From: Alphaproteobacteria bacterium
GTDB lineage: Bacteria; Pseudomonadota; Alphaproteobacteria; UBA8366
Length of the DNA: 13,194 bases
Direction of reading: 5' to 3'
Assembly (NCBI GenBank): GCA_030743445.1
Contig: JASLSL010000170.1
Span: forward strand, 1 to 13,194
Under the pieces are notes generated by a model. It made no database searches, had not been told where the DNA came from, and worked only from the letters and a program-made list of their open reading frames with translations. Below are positions 1 to 7,724 of the stretch, piece after piece (the first letter of the stretch is position 1; every line of letters starts with the position of its first letter). Position numbers and translations under genes: made by a program.

Positions 1-1
1 A

Positions 2-784
2 GATCGCGCTCGTCGCATACCGACCGACAATATGCAGGCCTATGAATGCGTTCTTGCCGGCAAAGTCCTCCACCACCGCTCAAATCGTGAGGACAATGCA
101 GAGGCGCGTCGCCTTCTGGAGCGCGCCATAGTGCTGGATCCCGGCTATGCCGACGCGCGCGCATGGCGGGCCTGCACCCTGGGCCAGGCATGGAATTACG
201 GCTGGATCGATGATGATGATGAAGCCATTTTGGGTGAAATTGAGGCCGAGCTGGAACGGGCTCTCGCAATCGATGAAAACGATGCGGACACGCATCGCAT
301 TCTCGCCGCGATTTGTATCTTGCGGAATGACTTCGACCGGGCGCTGTTGCATCAAGAAAAAGCGCTTAGCCGAAATCCCAATTACGATTTAGTCGTTGTC
401 CAGTATGGCGAACTGATGACTTGGCTCGGCCGGGCCGAAGAGGGCATCGAGTGGATTCAAAAGGCGATGCAACTCAACCCCTTCCATCCGCAACGCTTTT
501 GGAGCCATCTGGGCCGCGCCTATTTCGTTGCCCGCCGGTATACCGATGCCATCGATGCGTTCAGGCACGTCGAAAAGAAGGACGCGACGAACCTTGCATT
601 CATTGCCGCCAGCTTTGCCTATCTAGACGACGATGCCGAGGCGGCGGCGCATGGGCGCGAGGTGCTAAAGCTTTCGACAGACTTCAAAATCAGCGAGCAC
701 ATGGCGACCCAACATTACGCCCACGATGACGATCGCACGCACCACAGCGAAGGCCTCCTCAAGGCCGGATTGCCGGCAGGCTGA
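2..784 (+). CDS. C-terminal TPR region of a probable TPR-tailed adenylate/guanylate cyclase-type protein (5' partial)
   Basis: The reading frame is open from the first complete codon and has no ribosome binding site before the first ATG (position 32), so the gene almost certainly starts upstream of the window. What is visible is about 260 residues of helical repeats with TPR spacing (for example ERAIVLDPGYADARAW, ERALAIDENDADTHRILA, QKAMQLNPFHPQRFWSHLG, and a repeat around GRAYFVARRYTDAIDAF). The run entering the repeats, RRIPTDNMQAYECVLAGK, resembles the linker (P-T-x-N-x-x-A-Y-x-x-x-L-x-G) that joins class III adenylate cyclase catalytic domains to C-terminal TPR arrays in Alphaproteobacteria. 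That link is inference, because no catalytic domain is in view. The last ~20 residues are polar and carry no targeting signal. Its base composition is visibly less GC-rich than the downstream genes. It could instead be the TPR tail of another signalling or transcription regulator. Confidence 0.65.
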   Translation, partial: DRARRIPTDNMQAYECVLAGKVLHHRSNREDNAEARRLLERAIVLDPGYADARAWRACTLGQAWNYGWIDDDDEAILGEIEAELERALAIDENDADTHRILAAICILRNDFDRALLHQEKALSRNPNYDLVVVQYGELMTWLGRAEEGIEWIQKAMQLNPFHPQRFWSHLGRAYFVARRYTDAIDAFRHVEKKDATNLAFIAASFAYLDDDAEAAAHGREVLKLSTDFKISEHMATQHYAHDDDRTHHSEGLLKAGLPAG

Positions 785-908
785 TGTTGCCTTTTGGCTA
801 TTAACGGACCTTAGTCGAACCGACCCACTATCCGCGGTCCCTTGGTTGCCCAATCCGGCGCCATAGCATTACTCTTGGAAAAACGCACCTCGCGGGGAGA
901 ACACCGAC
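785..908 (+). promoter_or_regulatory. Intergenic leader of the leuC-leuD-leuC cluster with RBS and weak promoter candidate
   Basis: This 124-base gap lies upstream of the first leuC. A clear Shine-Dalgarno run, GGGGAGA at 894-900, sits 8 bases before the ATG at 909 and fixes that start. A weak sigma70-like pair can be proposed: TTGGTT at 842-847 and TAGCAT at 864-869, with a 16-base spacer. I see no leucine-rich leader peptide and no T-box or attenuator-like hairpin. The RBS is secure; the promoter is only a guess. Confidence 0.3.
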
Positions 909-2315
909 ATGGCAGGACAGACGCTGTTCGAGAAGATCTGGGACAAGCACGTGGTCGTCGCGCGCGATGACGGGCAGACGCTGCTCTACATCGACCGGCA
1001 CCTCTGCCACGACGGGTCGATCAACGGCTTCGGCCAGTTGCGCGCGGCGGGGCGCAAGGTGCGGCGGCCGAGGCAGACCTTCGCCACGCCCGACCACTAC
1101 ACCCCGACCCACACATCCGACCTCAGCACGATCGAGGACCCGCTGGCCCACGAGATCGCCACCGCGATCGACAAGAACTGCGAGGAGTTCGGGGTCACCC
1201 TCTTCCCGTGGGGCGACGAGCGCCAGGGCATCGCCCATGTCGTCGGGCCCGAGCAGGGCATCACGCTGCCGGGGATCACCTTGGTGTGCGGCGATTCGCA
1301 CACCTCGACCCACGGGGCGCTCGGCTGCATCTCGTTCGGCATCGGCGCCTCCGAGGTCGCCCACGTCATGGCGACCCAGGCGATCTGGCAGCGCAAGCCG
1401 AAGACCATGCGGATCAACATCGAGGGCACGCTCGGCTTCGGCATCACCGGCAAGGACGTGATCATCGCCATCATCCGCGAGATCAGTGCGGCCGGCGGCA
1501 CCGGGCACGCCATCGAATACGCCGGCTCGGCGATCCGCGAGATGTCGATGGAAGGCCGGATGACGATCTGCAACATGACGATCGAGGCCGGCTCGCGCAC
1601 TGGCATGGTGGCGCCGGACGACAAGACCATCGAATACGTCGCGGGGCGCCCCTTCGCGCCCGAAGGCGAGAAATGGGACCAGGCCGTGGCCTATTGGCGA
1701 AGCCTGCCGTCCGACGACGACGCCACGTTCGACAAGGATGTCACGCTGGACGGCGGCGCGATCGAGCCGATGGTGACCTGGGGCAACAGTCCGGAGAATG
1801 CGGTCGGCGTCGGCGAGACCCTGCCCGACCCCGCCGGCGAAGCCGACAAGGACAAGCGCGCGGCGATGGAGGCGGCCTACGACTACATGGACCTGAAGCC
1901 CGGCATGCCGGTCACCGACATCACGGTCGACAAGGTCTTCATCGGCGCCTGCACCAACGCGAGGATCGAGGACATCCGCGCCGCGGCCGAGGTCGCCAAG
2001 GGCCGCAAGGCGGTGGTGCAGACCTTGATCGTGCCGGGTTCGGGCCTGGTCAAGAAGCAGGCCGAAGCCGAAGGCCTCGACAAGATATTCATCGACGCCG
2101 GCATGGAGTGGCGCCTACCCGGCTGCTCGATGTGCGTCGGGGTCAACGGCGACGACCTCCGCCCCGGCGAGCGCTCGGCCTCGACCTCGAACCGCAACTT
2201 CCGCGGCCGCCAGGGCCCGGGCAGCCGGACCCATCTGGTGAGCCCGGCGATGGCGGCGGCGGCGGCCGTCACCGGCCGCTTCACCGACGTCCGCGAGATG
2301 AAGCAAGGAAACTGA
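909..2315 (+). CDS. leuC: 3-isopropylmalate dehydratase (isomerase) large subunit, copy 1
   Basis: This 468-residue protein has the length and motif order of LeuC, the [4Fe-4S] large subunit that with LeuD interconverts 2- and 3-isopropylmalate by dehydration and rehydration in the cytosol. Visible landmarks are the N-terminal LLYIDRHL, GPEQGIT, CGDSHTSTHGALG, GITGKD, the three cluster cysteines C348 (FIGACTN), C406 and C409 (PGCSMC), and the C-terminal STSNRNFRGRQG. The start is set by GGGGAGA 8 bases upstream. It is followed after 3 bases by leuD. Compared with the second copy (2935-4341) and with E. coli LeuC, it changes several normally conserved positions near the cluster: CTNAR instead of CTNSR (residue 351), ATQA instead of ATQT (residue 158), and CSMCVGVN instead of the usual C(V/L)AMN. 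The family is certain; leucine biosynthesis as the exact role is not, since no leuA or leuB is present. Confidence 0.93.
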   Translation: MAGQTLFEKIWDKHVVVARDDGQTLLYIDRHLCHDGSINGFGQLRAAGRKVRRPRQTFATPDHYTPTHTSDLSTIEDPLAHEIATAIDKNCEEFGVTLFPWGDERQGIAHVVGPEQGITLPGITLVCGDSHTSTHGALGCISFGIGASEVAHVMATQAIWQRKPKTMRINIEGTLGFGITGKDVIIAIIREISAAGGTGHAIEYAGSAIREMSMEGRMTICNMTIEAGSRTGMVAPDDKTIEYVAGRPFAPEGEKWDQAVAYWRSLPSDDDATFDKDVTLDGGAIEPMVTWGNSPENAVGVGETLPDPAGEADKDKRAAMEAAYDYMDLKPGMPVTDITVDKVFIGACTNARIEDIRAAAEVAKGRKAVVQTLIVPGSGLVKKQAEAEGLDKIFIDAGMEWRLPGCSMCVGVNGDDLRPGERSASTSNRNFRGRQGPGSRTHLVSPAMAAAAAVTGRFTDVREMKQGN

Positions 2316-2318
2316 GCC

Positions 2319-2930
2319 ATGGAAGCCTTCACCACCTTCACGTCCCACGGCATTCCGGTCGACATCGTCAACTGCGACACCGACCAGATCATCCCGGCGC
2401 GCTTCCTGCGCCGCAAGAAGACCGACGCGGACTATCCGAAGTTCCTGTTCCACGATTTGCGCTTCGACGCGGACGGGTCGGAGAAGCCGGACTTCATCTA
2501 CAACAAGGCGCCCTATCGCGACGGCGGGATCATCGTCGCCGACCTCAACTGGGGCTGCGGCTCGTCGCGCGAGAACGCGGTCTACGTGCTGGTCGCCAAC
2601 GGCATCCGCGCGGTGATCGCGCCGAGCTTCGGCGACATCCACTACAACAACTGCACCAAGCAGGGGGTCCTGCCGGTCCGCCTGGAGCGCAAGGACTGCG
2701 ATACGTTGCGCCGGCAATTGCACGACGAGCCGGGTGCCGAGATCGCCTTCGACCTCGAGGCCCAGACCGTGACCGGACCCGACGGCGCGGTCTACGCGTT
2801 CGAGATCGGCGCCTTCGACAAGGAGAAGCTGTTGCAGGGACTCGACGACATCAGCCTGACCGAGCAGTACGATTCCGAGTTCGAGGCGTTCGAGGCCAAG
2901 CACCAGGCCGACCACGACTGGCTCTACTGA
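2319..2930 (+). CDS. leuD: 3-isopropylmalate dehydratase small subunit
   Basis: This 203-residue protein is the LeuD swivel subunit that completes the isopropylmalate isomerase active site. Its N-terminal core, DIVNCDTDQIIPARFL, matches the LeuD pattern N-x-D-T-D-x-I-I-P. The substrate-binding loop is GCGSSRENAVYVL (G79-L91). The Ser-Ser-Arg-Glu core (S82-E85) is intact, but residue 86 is Asn where LeuD and aconitase usually have His (SSREH), and the following residues also differ from the common APWAL. IAPSFGDIHYNNC and the QGVLPVRL segment are LeuD-typical. An RBS (AAGGAA, 2305-2310) lies 8 bases before the ATG, inside the end of leuC copy 1. The gene is 3 bases from the upstream leuC and 4 bases from the downstream leuC, so the three are very likely one transcript. 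Confidence 0.92.
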   Translation: MEAFTTFTSHGIPVDIVNCDTDQIIPARFLRRKKTDADYPKFLFHDLRFDADGSEKPDFIYNKAPYRDGGIIVADLNWGCGSSRENAVYVLVANGIRAVIAPSFGDIHYNNCTKQGVLPVRLERKDCDTLRRQLHDEPGAEIAFDLEAQTVTGPDGAVYAFEIGAFDKEKLLQGLDDISLTEQYDSEFEAFEAKHQADHDWLY

Positions 2931-2934
2931 TCGC

Positions 2935-4341
2935 ATGGCCGGCCAAACCCTGTTCGACAAGATCTGGGACGCGCATGTGGTCGTCGCCCGCGATGACGGG
3001 CAGACGCTGCTCTATATCGACCGGCATCTGATCCACGATCTGCATTTTGGCGCCTTCGCGGCGTTGAAGGAATTGGGCCGCACGATCAAGCGCCCGGACC
3101 GGATCGTCGCATCGCCCGACCACAGCATCCCGACGACGGTGACCACATTGGAGGAGATCACCGACCCGGAGATGCACGAGACCGTCGAGGGCCTCGAGCG
3201 CTACGCCGCCGAGTTCGGCATCACCCACTTCGCGATGACCGACGAGCGCCACGGCATCGTCCACGTGGTCGGGCCCGAGCAAGGCATCACCCAGCCGGGC
3301 ATCGTGCTGGTGTGCGGCGATTCCCACACCTCGACCCATGGCGCGCTCGGCTGCATTTCGTTCGGCGTCGGCTCGTCCGAGGTGGTGCACGTGCTGGCGA
3401 CCCAGACGCTCTGGCAACGCCGGCCGAAGACCATGCGGATCGAGGTCTCGGGCAAGCTCGGCTTCGGGATCACCGGCAAGGACGTGATCTTGGCGATCAT
3501 CCGCGAGATCGGCGCCGACGGTGGCACCGGCTACGCGATCGAGTACGCCGGCTCGGCGATCCGCAATCTCTCGATGGAGGGGCGGCTGACGATCTGCAAC
3601 ATGACGATCGAGGCCGGCGGCCGGTTCGGCATGGTGGCGCCCGACGAGACGACGATCGCCTACGTCGCGGGTCGACCCTACGCGCCGGCCGACGCGGCCT
3701 GGGACAGGGCGGTGGCCTACTGGCGCACCCTGCCGTCGGACGACGCCGCCGAGTTCGACCGCGAGGTTGCTCTCGACGGCGACGCCATCGCGCCGATGGT
3801 GACTTGGGGCAACTCGCCCCAGGACGCGGTCCAGGTGACCGAAACCGTGCCCGACCCGGCCAAGGAGGCCGACACCGAGCGGCGGGCCGCGATGGAAGCA
3901 GCACTCGACTACATGGACCTCGAGCCCGGCATGGCGATGACCGACATCAAGGTCGACAAGGTCTTCATCGGCGCCTGCACCAACAGCCGGATCGAGGATC
4001 TGCGCCTCGCCGCCAAGGTCGCCAAGGGCCGCACGGCGATGGTTCAGACCCTGGTGGTGCCGGGTTCGGGCCTAGTCAAGAGGCAGGCCGAGGAAGAGGG
4101 CCTCGACAAGATCTTCACCGAGGCCGGCATGGAGTGGCGCCAACCCGGGTGTTCGATGTGCGTCGCGATGAACGGCGACATGCTGCAGCCCGGCGAGCGT
4201 TCGGCCTCGACATCGAACCGCAACTTCCGCGGGCGCCAGGGACCCGGCGGCCGGACCCACCTGGTCAGCCCGGCGATGGCAGCGGCGGCCGCCGTGACCG
4301 GCCACTTCGCCGACATCCGCGAGTTCATCGAACGGGACTGA
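2935..4341 (+). CDS. leuC: 3-isopropylmalate dehydratase (isomerase) large subunit, copy 2
   Basis: This is a second 468-residue LeuC with the same length and collinear motifs as the copy at 909-2315, clearly paralogous along its whole length by eye. The cluster cysteines fall at identical positions (C348 in FIGACTNSRIED; C406 and C409 in PGCSMC). This copy keeps the canonical residues that copy 1 has lost: S351, T158 (LATQT) and VAMN after C409, so it looks like the more conventional LeuC. It starts only 4 bases after the leuD stop. I see no good Shine-Dalgarno run, so translation is probably coupled to leuD. The early nucleotide sequence, around the codons for DDGQTLLYIDRHL, is nearly identical to copy 1. 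Two LeuC proteins presumably share, or compete for, the single LeuD between them. I cannot tell from sequence which pair makes leucine. Confidence 0.93.
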   Translation: MAGQTLFDKIWDAHVVVARDDGQTLLYIDRHLIHDLHFGAFAALKELGRTIKRPDRIVASPDHSIPTTVTTLEEITDPEMHETVEGLERYAAEFGITHFAMTDERHGIVHVVGPEQGITQPGIVLVCGDSHTSTHGALGCISFGVGSSEVVHVLATQTLWQRRPKTMRIEVSGKLGFGITGKDVILAIIREIGADGGTGYAIEYAGSAIRNLSMEGRLTICNMTIEAGGRFGMVAPDETTIAYVAGRPYAPADAAWDRAVAYWRTLPSDDAAEFDREVALDGDAIAPMVTWGNSPQDAVQVTETVPDPAKEADTERRAAMEAALDYMDLEPGMAMTDIKVDKVFIGACTNSRIEDLRLAAKVAKGRTAMVQTLVVPGSGLVKRQAEEEGLDKIFTEAGMEWRQPGCSMCVAMNGDMLQPGERSASTSNRNFRGRQGPGGRTHLVSPAMAAAAAVTGHFADIREFIERD

Positions 4342-4413
4342 TCCGCATTCGTCGATCAAGTTGCGGCTAATTTGGAATTGTCCGGCAGGGGTGTTAAAAC
4401 CCGTGCCATCGGC

Positions 4414-4920
4414 ATGATTATTGGCAAACGACATATTATCGGCGTTGCTGCGTTAATTTCGGTTTTGGGACTTTCGGTCGAGGGCCTCGCGCAAACCAAG
4501 GGCCTGACCAAGTACACCAAGGCGAAGCCCTCGCAGTTGCTCAAATGGTGTACCCAGGGCGACGACTTCGGCTGCTATTTCTCCGGTGGCCTGGAAGCCA
4601 AACGCGGCAGATTCAAAGATGCGCTCTATGCCTATCTCATCGGCGCCCTCAACGCCGACAGCCGCGCCGGCTTCATCTCGATGATCGAGCTCGGGAAAAT
4701 CTACGAGGCCGGCAAGGTCGTGAACAAGGACCTGGTCCAGGCCTACCGTTGGTACACGGTCGTGATGAAGCGGCAGAATTCGAAAGACCTGCGGGTCAAG
4801 GCGACGACCATGCGCGACTCGATCTCGGAATCGATGAAGGCCGACGAAATCGCCGTCGCGGAGGCTATGGCCGCGAATTGGAGACCGCCAAAGTCGACGA
4901 AGAAGAAGAAAAAGAAATAG
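4414..4920 (+). CDS. Small exported Sel1/TPR-like protein with lysine-rich tail
   Basis: I chose the ATG at 4414 (168 residues) because it begins a good Sec signal peptide: a basic start (MIIGKRH), a hydrophobic stretch (IIGVAALISVLGLSV) and a cleavage-like GLAQT near residue 27. An upstream in-frame TTG at 4372 would bury this signal behind 14 extra residues. The mature part contains a Sel1/TPR-like helical unit (GKIYEAGKVVNKDLVQAYRWYTV, here described in two adjoining pieces: L-G-K-I-Y-E-A-G then AYRWYTVV), with two cysteines at the start (WCTQGDDFGCYF). The protein ends in a stretch of about seven lysines after WRPPKST. It is likely periplasmic. It stands alone between the leu cluster and the ThDP gene, and no specific function can be assigned. 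No strong RBS is visible, which leaves some doubt about the exact start. Confidence 0.75.
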   Translation: MIIGKRHIIGVAALISVLGLSVEGLAQTKGLTKYTKAKPSQLLKWCTQGDDFGCYFSGGLEAKRGRFKDALYAYLIGALNADSRAGFISMIELGKIYEAGKVVNKDLVQAYRWYTVVMKRQNSKDLRVKATTMRDSISESMKADEIAVAEAMAANWRPPKSTKKKKKK

Positions 4921-5060
4921 CGCCAGCCTTTCGGTCCCGGTTCCACATTCTGATTTCACACCCGGCCGACCGCAAGAGCCGGCGCGAAATTCGGAAATCC
5001 CGTTGCGGCGGCCGGGAAAGCGTGGCATCACCGATACACGGCCAACCAAGAGCCGACACG

Positions 5061-5066
5061 GGGAGG
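5061..5066 (+). promoter_or_regulatory. Ribosome binding site that decides a GTG start
   Basis: GGGAGG lies 4 bases before the GTG at 5071 and supports that codon as the start of the ThDP enzyme. Residue numbering from it matches the family's N-terminus (a short lead before the G-A-E-A-M-V-R helix). The rest of the 150-base gap from 4921 to 5070 contains no clear terminator or operator that I can see. Confidence 0.7.
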
Positions 5067-5070
5067 ATGC

Positions 5071-6768
5071 GTGGCCACCAACCTCATTTCCGGCGCCGAA
5101 GCGATGGTGCGCATGCTGCAGCTGCATGGCGTCGACATCATATTCGGGCTCTGCGGCGATACCACCTTGCCGTTCTACGACGCGCTCTACCGCATGGGCG
5201 ACAACGTCACCCACGTCTTGACCCGCGACGAGCGCCATGCGGGCTACATGGCCGACGCCTATGCCCGCATGACCGGCAAGGTCGGCGTCTGCGAGGGGCC
5301 GTCCGGCGGCGGCGCCACTTACATCCTGCCGGGCCTGGTCGAGGCCAACGAATCCTCGATCCCGGTGCTCGCCATCACGACCGACATTTCGGTCTCGTCG
5401 CGCGGGCGCTATGCGTTGACCGAGCTCGACCAGGAAGCGCTGTTCGGGCCGCTGACCAAGTCGAGCCAGGTGATCGACCGCGGCGAGGACGTGCCGCGCG
5501 CGGTGCGCCACGCTTTCACCGAGATGACCACGGGCCGGCCGGGGGCGGCGCATCTCGGCTTTCCCTTCGACGTGCAGCGCGCCCCAGTCGAGGAGGACGA
5601 GATTTGGGCCGACCCGGACCTTGGGCGCTATCCGGCGCGGCCGGTGGGACCCGACCCGAAATCCGTCGAAGCCGCGGCACGGGCGATTTCCGAGGCGACC
5701 CGGCCGCTGATCGTCTGCGGCGGCGGCGTGGTGATCGCCGGCGCCGAGGACGAGTTGGAACGGCTGGCGAAAAAGATCGACGCCCCGGTCGCGACCACGA
5801 TCAGCGGTCAGGGCAGCATCTCCGACGAGCATCCGCTGGCGCTCGGCGTCGTGGGCAGCAACGGCGGCACCGCGCCGACCCGCGCGGTCGTCGACGGCGC
5901 CGACCTGATCGTCTTCGTCGCCTGCCGCGCCGGCTCGGTGACCACGGAACGCTGGCAGCATCCCCGACCGGGTGCGGTCAGGATCGTCCATATCGACGTC
6001 GACCCCGACGTGATCGGCGCCAACTACGCGGCCGAGGCAGCGGTGGTCGGTGACGCGAAGTTGGCGCTCGCGGCGCTCGCGAATGCTGTGGAAGAGGCGC
6101 CGGGGGGCGAGCGCGAACAGGCCGCCCGCGATATCGTCAGCGCCGCGCGCAAGGAAAAGTTCGAGGCCTTCCGGAAACTGGCGGCGTCGGACGCGGTACC
6201 GATCCTGCCGGAGCGCATCGTCGCCGATTTGCAGGACGTATTGCCGCCGGACGCGGTGCTGGTCGCCGACCCGGGCACGCCCTGCCCTTACCTCTCGGCG
6301 TTCTACGAGCAGCGCCGCACCGGCCGCAACTTCATCTCCAACCGGGCCCATGGCGCGCTCGGCTACTCGCTGCCCGCGGTCGTCGGCGCGTACTATGGCC
6401 GACCCGGGGTCAAATGCGTCGCCGTCATGGGCGACGGCAGCTTCGCCATGGCGATGGGCGAGTTGGAAACCATCGCGCGGCTCAATCTGCCGGTGACCCT
6501 CGTCGTGATCTCGAACAGCGTGTTCGGTTGGATCAAGGCCGGGCAGAAGACCGGCTACGACGAGCGCTACTACTCGGTCGATTTCACCCGCACCGACCAC
6601 GCCACGATCGCCGAGGGCTTCGGCTTCAAGGTCTGGCGGGTCGAGCAGCCGCATCAGCTCCAGCCCGCCTTCCGCGCCGCGATCGAGGCCGGCGAGCCGA
6701 CGCTGGTCGATATCGTCACCCAACCGCTGCAGGACGCCAACGCGCCGGTCAGCGAGTGGGTCGCCTGA
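5071..6768 (+). CDS. Thiamine-diphosphate-dependent enzyme of the acetolactate synthase/decarboxylase family
   Basis: This 565-residue protein has the three-domain plan of acetolactate synthase-like ThDP enzymes: an N-terminal pyrimidine-binding domain (about 1-170), a central domain (about 190-330) and a C-terminal diphosphate-binding domain (about 370-550). The ThDP-activating glutamate is E54 in TRDERHAGYMADAYAR. The Mg/diphosphate motif begins GDGS at G454 and ends at N482 (ISNSVFGW), the expected spacing. Members decarboxylate 2-oxo acids or join the resulting carbanion to another carbonyl. I cannot name the substrate. No small regulatory (IlvH) subunit gene is adjacent, and the central domain CRAGSVTTERW is unlike standard biosynthetic IlvB/IlvG, so classical acetolactate synthase is less likely. 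Start is GTG at 5071 with a good RBS. It is 11 bases upstream of a VOC protein gene, probably co-transcribed. Confidence 0.9.
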   Translation: MATNLISGAEAMVRMLQLHGVDIIFGLCGDTTLPFYDALYRMGDNVTHVLTRDERHAGYMADAYARMTGKVGVCEGPSGGGATYILPGLVEANESSIPVLAITTDISVSSRGRYALTELDQEALFGPLTKSSQVIDRGEDVPRAVRHAFTEMTTGRPGAAHLGFPFDVQRAPVEEDEIWADPDLGRYPARPVGPDPKSVEAAARAISEATRPLIVCGGGVVIAGAEDELERLAKKIDAPVATTISGQGSISDEHPLALGVVGSNGGTAPTRAVVDGADLIVFVACRAGSVTTERWQHPRPGAVRIVHIDVDPDVIGANYAAEAAVVGDAKLALAALANAVEEAPGGEREQAARDIVSAARKEKFEAFRKLAASDAVPILPERIVADLQDVLPPDAVLVADPGTPCPYLSAFYEQRRTGRNFISNRAHGALGYSLPAVVGAYYGRPGVKCVAVMGDGSFAMAMGELETIARLNLPVTLVVISNSVFGWIKAGQKTGYDERYYSVDFTRTDHATIAEGFGFKVWRVEQPHQLQPAFRAAIEAGEPTLVDIVTQPLQDANAPVSEWVA

Positions 6769-6779
6769 AGGAAAAGAAA

Positions 6780-7718
6780 ATGACCAACGAGAACGCCTAT
6801 CCGGTCCCGACCGACGACGCGGTCTATCTCGACCACATCGGCCATTTCGTGCCCGATCTGGACGCCGCCTCGGACGTGTTGGAGCGGATGGGCTTCGCGC
6901 TCACACCCTTTTCGCTGCACATCAACACCGACGATCCGAACGTCGAGCCCAAGCCGGCCGGCACCGCCAACCGGCTGATTATGCTGGACGAAGGCTATCT
7001 CGAGATCCTCGGCGCGGTCGGCGAGGTCGGCGACGAGACCCCGGTCGCCCAGCAATTGCTGGCGCAGATGGAGCGCTACGTCGGCGTGCACCTGGTCGCG
7101 ATGTGCTGCGCCGACGCCGAAGAACAGCGGAAGCGTCTCGTCGATGCCGGTTTCCCGATCGGCCCGGCGGTCGATCTGCGCCGCGATACCGAGGACGCGG
7201 ACGGCAATCCGGACCTGGTGACCTTCACCGTGATCCGCCCGCGGCCGGGCGCGATGAAGGAGGGACGCATCCAATTCCTGCGCCACAACCGACCCGACCT
7301 GATGTGGCAACAGCGCTGGATGACCCACGCCAACGGGGCCCAGGCCCTGACCGACATCGTCATCTGTGTCGCGGACATGGACGAGGCCGACGACCGGTTC
7401 CGGCGGTACCTGGACCGGAGTTCCGAGGCGATCGCCGGCGGCCGGCTGTTCCGGTTCGAGCGCGGCGGGATCGCCCTCTTGGACGAGGGCGGATTCGCGG
7501 CCGCGTTGCCGGGGACCGAGCTTCCGACCGTGCCCTTTATCGCCGGATACGGGCTGCGCTCGGGCGATCTGGGTGCCACGAAGGCGCACCTGGAGGCCAA
7601 TGGCTTCACCCCACGCGAGCTGGGCTCGGGCGCCGTCGTCGTCGACGCCCCGGCCGCGCTCGGCGGAACCTTCGTGTTCACTGCCCGGGACATGGCGCCG
7701 CCTTGGCGCGCGTCCTGA
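6780..7718 (+). CDS. VOC/glyoxalase-like domain protein
   Basis: This 312-residue protein opens with LDHIGHFVPDLDAASDVLERMGF (given here as the LDHIGH...VLERMGF unit, residues 17-39), the first beta-alpha unit of a vicinal-oxygen-chelate fold. It continues with GTANRLIMLDEGYLEILG, very like Glyoxalase_3-type proteins (Pfam PF13468 style). H19 and E in YLEILG are candidate metal ligands. A second, more diverged VOC half runs from about residue 190 (ALTDIVICVADMDEADDRF) to the C-terminus. An RBS, AAGGA at 6768-6772, overlaps the stop of the ThDP gene, which is 11 bases away, indicating one operon. VOC proteins include isomerases, dioxygenases and lyases. I infer it acts on a substrate or product of the ThDP enzyme, but the reaction is unknown. 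Confidence 0.85.
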   Translation: MTNENAYPVPTDDAVYLDHIGHFVPDLDAASDVLERMGFALTPFSLHINTDDPNVEPKPAGTANRLIMLDEGYLEILGAVGEVGDETPVAQQLLAQMERYVGVHLVAMCCADAEEQRKRLVDAGFPIGPAVDLRRDTEDADGNPDLVTFTVIRPRPGAMKEGRIQFLRHNRPDLMWQQRWMTHANGAQALTDIVICVADMDEADDRFRRYLDRSSEAIAGGRLFRFERGGIALLDEGGFAAALPGTELPTVPFIAGYGLRSGDLGATKAHLEANGFTPRELGSGAVVVDAPAALGGTFVFTARDMAPPWRAS

Positions 7719-7724
7719 CCCCGA

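Noticed and set aside
784..803. A tiny ATG frame (MLPFGY) upstream of leuC as a leader peptide
   Set aside because: No leucine codon run, no RBS and no attenuator hairpins, so it does not look like a leucine attenuator.
1208..3031. A long plus-strand frame overlapping leuC and leuD
   Set aside because: Out of frame with the verified LeuC and LeuD proteins; arginine/histidine-rich with no motifs.
4372..4413. TTG at 4372 as the start of the exported protein
   Set aside because: It would place 14 residues before a well-formed signal peptide; the ATG at 4414 fits better.
4998..5017. TCCCG...CGGGA stem as a terminator after the exported protein gene
   Set aside because: Only a 5-bp stem with a 10-base loop and no T-run.
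4453..6723. A very long open frame on the minus strand opposite the exported protein and the ThDP gene
   Set aside because: It is antisense to two genes with clear family motifs, its translation is arginine/aspartate/glycine-rich low-complexity text without domains, and long antisense frames are expected at this GC content.
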